Below, piece by piece: positions 60,363 through 64,000 of a stretch of DNA of 64,000 nucleotides. The DNA comes from an uncultured Clostridia bacterium (lineage in GTDB: Bacteria; Bacillota; Clostridia; Christensenellales; Borkfalkiaceae). Made by a program: the position numbers and the translations under genes. The notes under the pieces were generated by a model. The model saw only the letters and a list, made by a program, of their open reading frames with translations. It did no database searches and was not told where the DNA came from. The DNA is taken from contig CANQSR010000009.1 of assembly GCA_947626575.1 (NCBI GenBank), forward strand, positions 1-64,000, read 5' to 3'. Each line of letters starts with the position of its first letter. The stretch's first letter is position 1.

Positions 60363-61454
60363 ATGACAACCGAGACGCTCACCATCGTCATGATCGCCGC
60401 GGGATGCGTTTTCGCTATCGCGTCCGTGTTTTACGGCATATTCCGTAAGTTCACGCAGATGAGCTGGCTCTCCTACCAGATCCCGCTCGTATTTTTCATC
60501 GTCGCGCTTTTAAGGGTCATCCCCGAAGGCGCGGTGCCCGGCTCCAAGTTCTATTTGGGGGTCGCCATTACGGTGGCGGCGACGGCGCTCATCGTGGGCG
60601 GCGGCGCGCTTTTGAGGCAGGCGATGCTGAAAAAGCGTATGCCCGCGCACGGCGCATGGCGGTTTTTGAACAGGCTGTTGGGCGGCGTCACCGCGCTGTG
60701 GGATTACATCATGATCGTCGCCGTCCTCGGCGCGGCGGTCCTCTCCTTCTTTGCGTATGTCTATGACCCGCTTCCCGATTTGTTCGGCGCCGTGTTCGAA
60801 CTCGGCATCTGGAAGAACTTCTTCGCCTATCACGCGCTCGACCTCGTTCTCGTCACCGGCCTCGTCTTTGCGATGCGCGGCGGCTGGCGCGTGGGCGTCG
60901 CGCGGGTCATCGTCATCATTCTGATGCTCGCGCTGTCCTTCGGGTCGGTTGCGCTCGCGCTGTATCTCTCCGTATTCGTACCCTTCTTCTCGGATATGGC
61001 GGGGGGAATGGCGGCGGGCATGGCGGTCGCGTCGCCCGCCGTGGCGCAGATCGTCTCCACGGCAATCGTTGCGTTCATCCTGTTCGTGATTTTCTTCATC
61101 ATCTCGTGCATCCTCGGTTTCTTCACGGTGAAGCTCATCCGCCGCATCCGTTACGACTATTTCTGGGGTACGCTCGATGCCGTGATCGGCTGTGCGCTCT
61201 CCCTGCTCGTGGCGCTCTTGGTCCTCATGGGGCTGTATGCGGGCTTTGCCGCGCTTGCGGACGGCACGGTGACTGCGGCCGTGGAAAACCTCATCGCGCA
61301 GATCTCCGAAAGCGCGGGGGATGCGGTCTCTTATCTGCAACCCGCCGTGGACGCCTTGAAGAACCTCGAAGGCGCGTTGCAGAGCTATGCGGCGTGGTTG
61401 CAGTCGGCGCCGCTCTCGGCGGCATTCTTCTCAAATCCCTTCGCGCTGCATTGA
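60363..61454 (+). CDS. Multi-pass membrane protein, possibly two CvpA-like halves
   Basis: 363 residues from ATG 60363 (SD GGAGGT). About eight hydrophobic segments. FYGIFRKFTQMSW near the N-terminus and RGGWRVGVARVIVIILMLAL at about 175 look like two copies of a CvpA-type turn-plus-helix; the C-terminal ~60 residues (VENLIAQISESAGDAVSYLQ) are soluble and helical. It follows glnS by 69 bp. Function unknown. Confidence 0.7.
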   Translation: MTTETLTIVMIAAGCVFAIASVFYGIFRKFTQMSWLSYQIPLVFFIVALLRVIPEGAVPGSKFYLGVAITVAATALIVGGGALLRQAMLKKRMPAHGAWRFLNRLLGGVTALWDYIMIVAVLGAAVLSFFAYVYDPLPDLFGAVFELGIWKNFFAYHALDLVLVTGLVFAMRGGWRVGVARVIVIILMLALSFGSVALALYLSVFVPFFSDMAGGMAAGMAVASPAVAQIVSTAIVAFILFVIFFIISCILGFFTVKLIRRIRYDYFWGTLDAVIGCALSLLVALLVLMGLYAGFAALADGTVTAAVENLIAQISESAGDAVSYLQPAVDALKNLEGALQSYAAWLQSAPLSAAFFSNPFALH

Positions 61455-61459
61455 GCGCG

Positions 61460-61489
61460 GCATGAAAAGGGCGTAAATCGCGCATACTT
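61460..61489 (+). promoter_or_regulatory. Sigma-G-like promoter
   Basis: GCATG, 18 bp, CATACTT; ATG 61498 follows after 8 bp. Confidence 0.5.
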
Positions 61490-61497
61490 TTTGCGCT

Positions 61498-61851
61498 ATG
61501 TTAGAAGAAAGCGCGTGCGCCATGCTCGCAGCCGTCAATGAAGCGTGCCGTGGCGGCGGGTTCAAGATCATCGAAGAGGACGATCTCGCCCGCGTTGTTC
61601 CCCAAGAGGAAGTCCAAAAAACGCTCGCCTACCTTGAACAAAAGCGTCTCATCGAACTGCGCTATGCAGAGGAGGGGACGTATTGTGTGCGTACCATGCC
61701 CGAAGGCAGGAGCTACTTGGAGCGCGTAAAACGGGAAACCGCCGAGCGGGACCGCAGCCGCAGAGCGATCTTTTGGGGCGCCTTCTTCGGGGCGGCGGCG
61801 GGGGGATTTGCGGCGGCGCTCATCGCCATAGCCGCCGCGCTTCTCATCTGA
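61498..61851 (+). CDS. Small winged-helix-like protein with C-terminal membrane anchor
   Basis: 117 residues. The first ~75 read like a winged helix (ALLAAVNEAC-type helix, IIEEDDLARVVPQEEVQKTL, YLEQKRLIELRYAEEGTYCV), then a basic stretch and one membrane span (FFGAAAGGFAAALIAIAAAL). No SD; a sigma-G-like promoter is close upstream. Its stop overlaps the next start (TGATG). Confidence 0.7.
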   Translation: MLEESACAMLAAVNEACRGGGFKIIEEDDLARVVPQEEVQKTLAYLEQKRLIELRYAEEGTYCVRTMPEGRSYLERVKRETAERDRSRRAIFWGAFFGAAAGGFAAALIAIAAALLI

Positions 61852-62222
61852 TGTTCAGCGCACAGCTTTCGCGGCGGGAGAACGAGGTCATGGCGGCGGT
61901 CTTTCTTCTCTCGCAGGGGAAGGAGCGGTTTTTGGTCTCCTCTTACGAGCTTTTATCCATGCTTCCCGAACGTGCGAAGTTCGACGAAGAGAAGTTGGAG
62001 CGGACGTTGCGCTCTTTGGAACTCGACGGCTATTTTGAGTGGATCCTCTCCGACCGCAAGGGGGAGAAGATGTATGTCATCCACATGCGGCCCGCGGGGC
62101 TTGCCTTCCGCCGTGAGGACGTGAGGCGGCGGCGGGACCTCGTGGTACGGCTCCTGCTCGCGGGGGTATGCGGACTTCTTTCGGCGGCCATCGGCCTTCT
62201 TTTGAAGGTCATCATCTCATAA
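61851..62222 (+). CDS. Small winged-helix-like membrane protein, partner
   Basis: 123 residues with the same architecture as the preceding gene: an N-terminal helical/winged part (ENEVMAAVFLLSQGKERFLV, LERTLRSLELDGYFEWILSD) and a C-terminal span (LLLAGVCGLLSAAIGLLLKV) after a basic RREDVRRRRD segment. The two are probably diverged paralogues acting together. The TGATG overlap gives translational coupling. Function unknown. Confidence 0.72.
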   Translation: MFSAQLSRRENEVMAAVFLLSQGKERFLVSSYELLSMLPERAKFDEEKLERTLRSLELDGYFEWILSDRKGEKMYVIHMRPAGLAFRREDVRRRRDLVVRLLLAGVCGLLSAAIGLLLKVIIS

Positions 62223-62274
62223 ACCGACCGCAAAACGCTTGACAATGTTCGGGCGTTTCGTTATAATATAAACG

Positions 62275-62400
62275 TTTGTTTATTTCGCCTCGTCATCCTG
62301 AGCGAAGCGAAGGATCCCGAAATACGAAGTCCGTCGCTTGCTCTTCGGGATTCTTCACCCCTTTTGGGGGTTCAGAATGACGGGGAAAGAAGGGGCGCGC
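62275..62400. repeat. Dispersed repeat cluster G
   Basis: GTCATCCTGAGCGAAGCGAA, GGATCCCGAAATACGAAGTC and TTCACCCCTTTTGGGGGTTC form a REP-like pair of inverted units. 62400-62470 echoes the 55.1-55.2 kb GGTTACC/GGTAACC sequences. Confidence 0.75.
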
Positions 62401-62592
62401 CCACAGGGCGCGAATAGTTCGAACAACCGTTATGGTTACCTCAACTGCAAAGTTGCGAGCCATTCCAAATTACTTGCCTTAGCCCGAATTTACTTCGGGC
62501 GTGGGCGACCCAATTTGCAGAGCCCTGTCTGCTTATTGTCTGTTGAAACGAAAAAGAGGACCAAGTAAGTGATGGCGTCAACGTATATTTCC

Positions 62593-62710
62593 CTCACGGA
62601 AATTTGTTTGGAGTACGTTGATATACACCCCCTACCTGTCCGCCATGCGGACATCCTCCCCCCTCTGGTAAAAGGGGGGAGGTAAGGCGTCGCCCAAACA
62701 AATTTCGTGA
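62593..62710. repeat. Inverted-repeat-bounded insert before uvrB
   Basis: CACGGAAATTTGTTTGG (62593-62609) and its near-complement CCAAACAAATTTCGTG (62695-62710) enclose about 85 bp of CCCCCTACCTGTCC and CCCTCTGGTAAAAGGGGG repeat sequence, ending 4 bp before the uvrB start. Confidence 0.75.
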
Positions 62711-62714
62711 ACCT

Positions 62715-64000
62715 ATGGAGCATTTTGATTTCAAACTTCATGCACCGTTCGAACCAACCGGCGACCAGCCGGAGGCCATCCGCGCGCTCACGGAGGGCGT
62801 TCTCGACGGCATCCGCACGCAGGTTTTGGTGGGCGTCACGGGGAGCGGCAAGACGTTTACCATGGCCAACGTCATCAAGAACGTCGGCCGTCCGACGCTT
62901 GTCATCGCGCATAACAAGACGCTTGCCGCCCAGCTCTGTAACGAGTTCCGCGAGTTCTTCCCCGAAAACCGCGTGGAGTACTTCGTCTCCTATTACGATT
63001 ACTACCAGCCTGAGAGCTATATCCCGTCCACCGATACGTATATCGAAAAGGATATGTCCGTCAACGACGAAATAGATAAGCTCCGCAACGCCGCCACCTG
63101 CTCCTTGGGCGAGCGCGACGACGTCATCGTCGTCTCCTCCGTCTCCTGTATCTATGGGTTGGGCGCGCCGGAGGAATTTTTCCGCCTCGGCATCTCGCTC
63201 CGCCCCGGCCAGCAGATGGAGCGCGGAGAGCTTCTATCCCGCCTCGTGGATATCCAATATTCGCGCAACGACATGGATTTCAAGCGAAGTACCTTCCGCG
63301 TGCGCGGCGACGTCGTTGAGATCTTCCCCGCGTCCAACTCGGAAGTCGCCATCCGCGTTGAGTTCTTCGGCGATGAGATCGACCGCATCTGCGAAGAGGA
63401 CGTCACGACGGGCAAGATCGTCTCCACCTTGAAGCATGCCGTCATCTTTCCCGCAAGCCACTATGCCGTCGGGAGCGAACGCCTCGCGGCGGCGCTTGCG
63501 ATGATCGCCGAGGACCTCGAAGGGGAAGTCAGCGCATTCGAACGGCAGGGCAAGCTCCTCGAAGCGCAACGCCTGCGCCAGCGCACCGAACACGACATCG
63601 AGATGATGCGCGAGATCGGCTATTGTTCGGGCATCGAGAACTATTCGCGCTACTTCGACGGCCGCAAGCCGGGGCAACCCTCGTTTACCCTGCTCGATTA
63701 CTTTCCCTCTGATTTTTTGGTGTTTATCGACGAGAGCCACATGACCATCCCGCAGATCCGCGCGATGTACAACGGCGACAGGGCGAGAAAGATCAACCTC
63801 GTGGAATACGGGTTCCGTATGCAGTCGGCATACGACAACCGCCCGCTCACCTTCGAAGAATTCGATGCGCGCGTGCCGCAGCTCATCTGCGTCTCCGCGA
63901 CCCCTGCGCCGTATGAACTCGGCGAGGCGGGCAACATCGTCGAACAGCTCATCCGTCCCACGGGGCTTTTAGACCCGCCCGTCACCGTAAAGCCCACCAA
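62715..64000 (+). CDS. uvrB: Excinuclease ABC subunit B (5' part)
   Basis: The first 428 residues are in the window and the frame is open to its end. [20 protein letters not shown] is a standard UvrB start. Walker A GVTGSGKT is at 40-47, the beta-hairpin [20 protein letters not shown] at about 93-112, and DEXX box FIDESHMT follows later. UvrB loads at lesions with UvrA in nucleotide-excision repair. There is no SD; the bases just upstream belong to an inverted-repeat insert. Confidence 0.97.
   Translation, partial: MEHFDFKLHAPFEPTGDQPEAIRALTEGVLDGIRTQVLVGVTGSGKTFTMANVIKNVGRPTLVIAHNKTLAAQLCNEFREFFPENRVEYFVSYYDYYQPESYIPSTDTYIEKDMSVNDEIDKLRNAATCSLGERDDVIVVSSVSCIYGLGAPEEFFRLGISLRPGQQMERGELLSRLVDIQYSRNDMDFKRSTFRVRGDVVEIFPASNSEVAIRVEFFGDEIDRICEEDVTTGKIVSTLKHAVIFPASHYAVGSERLAAALAMIAEDLEGEVSAFERQGKLLEAQRLRQRTEHDIEMMREIGYCSGIENYSRYFDGRKPGQPSFTLLDYFPSDFLVFIDESHMTIPQIRAMYNGDRARKINLVEYGFRMQSAYDNRPLTFEEFDARVPQLICVSATPAPYELGEAGNIVEQLIRPTGLLDPPVTVKPT

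Overview
The window reads as chromosome of a GC-rich, endospore-forming Clostridia-type Firmicute. Sporulation and germination genes (SpoIIE, a GerA/GerB/GerC operon, a PdaB-like deacetylase), single-chain GlyRS, GlnRS, Ku/LigD and class 1B PyrD with PyrK support this. An uncultured gut lineage near Christensenellales is my guess only. No rRNA, CRISPR array, prophage or complete insertion sequence is visible. Intergenic regions are full of short dispersed palindromic repeats, including CATTCCGA- and CCTGAGCTTGTCGAAGG-type units.

Layout. 1-500: tRNA-Arg(CCT) and two broken tandem copies. 650-3600: membrane protein, TetR regulator, then a SLOG-type gene divergent from two small XRE regulators around three TGTAGG/CCTACA operators. 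3900-11150: an envelope block (DUF2238-like membrane protein; helical-repeat protein + acetyltransferase + cardiolipin synthase; two bacitracin-type ABC ATPase/permease pairs). Its three promoters share a 37-bp element that also recurs in part upstream of the TetR gene. 11.3-11.8 kb: ferritin. 11.9-20.7 kb: secreted GH43-like protein divergent from three large surface proteins. 20.8-25.2 kb: esterase, Hsp20, tRNA-Ser, pyrophosphatase, SGNH hydrolase. 25.4-33.7 kb: spoIIE (two 0A boxes), a 2.3-kb repeat field hiding a strong promoter and two 10-codon ORFs, then gerA-gerB-gerC. 33.9-41 kb: deacetylase, SSB, two zinc-ribbon proteins with matching promoters, isochorismatase-type hydrolase, acyltransferase, glycosyltransferase. 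41.8-44.5 kb: glyS with a duplicated 3' end bracketing a small XRE/lipoprotein cassette. 44.7-47.9 kb: divergent ku and ligD. 48.0-48.3 kb: candidate structured RNA and a 44-aa ORF. 48.8-57.5 kb: metallophosphoesterase, pyrBCFKDE behind an attenuator, asparaginase, upp. 57.7-64 kb: PAP2 phosphatase, glnS, membrane protein, two small winged-helix-like/TM proteins, start of uvrB.

How parts fit. The pyr operon plus upp covers UMP synthesis and salvage. spoIIE, ger and ku/ligD are spore-cycle genes; several have sporulation-type promoter sequences placed so close to ATG that mRNAs would be leaderless. The best candidates for something undescribed are the structured RNA at 48.01-48.19 kb, the glyS-end cassette, the dwarf-ORF transcript at 29 kb, and the shared element of the 2.3-7.6 kb envelope block. 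All calls come from reading sequence and supplied translations; no database search was run.
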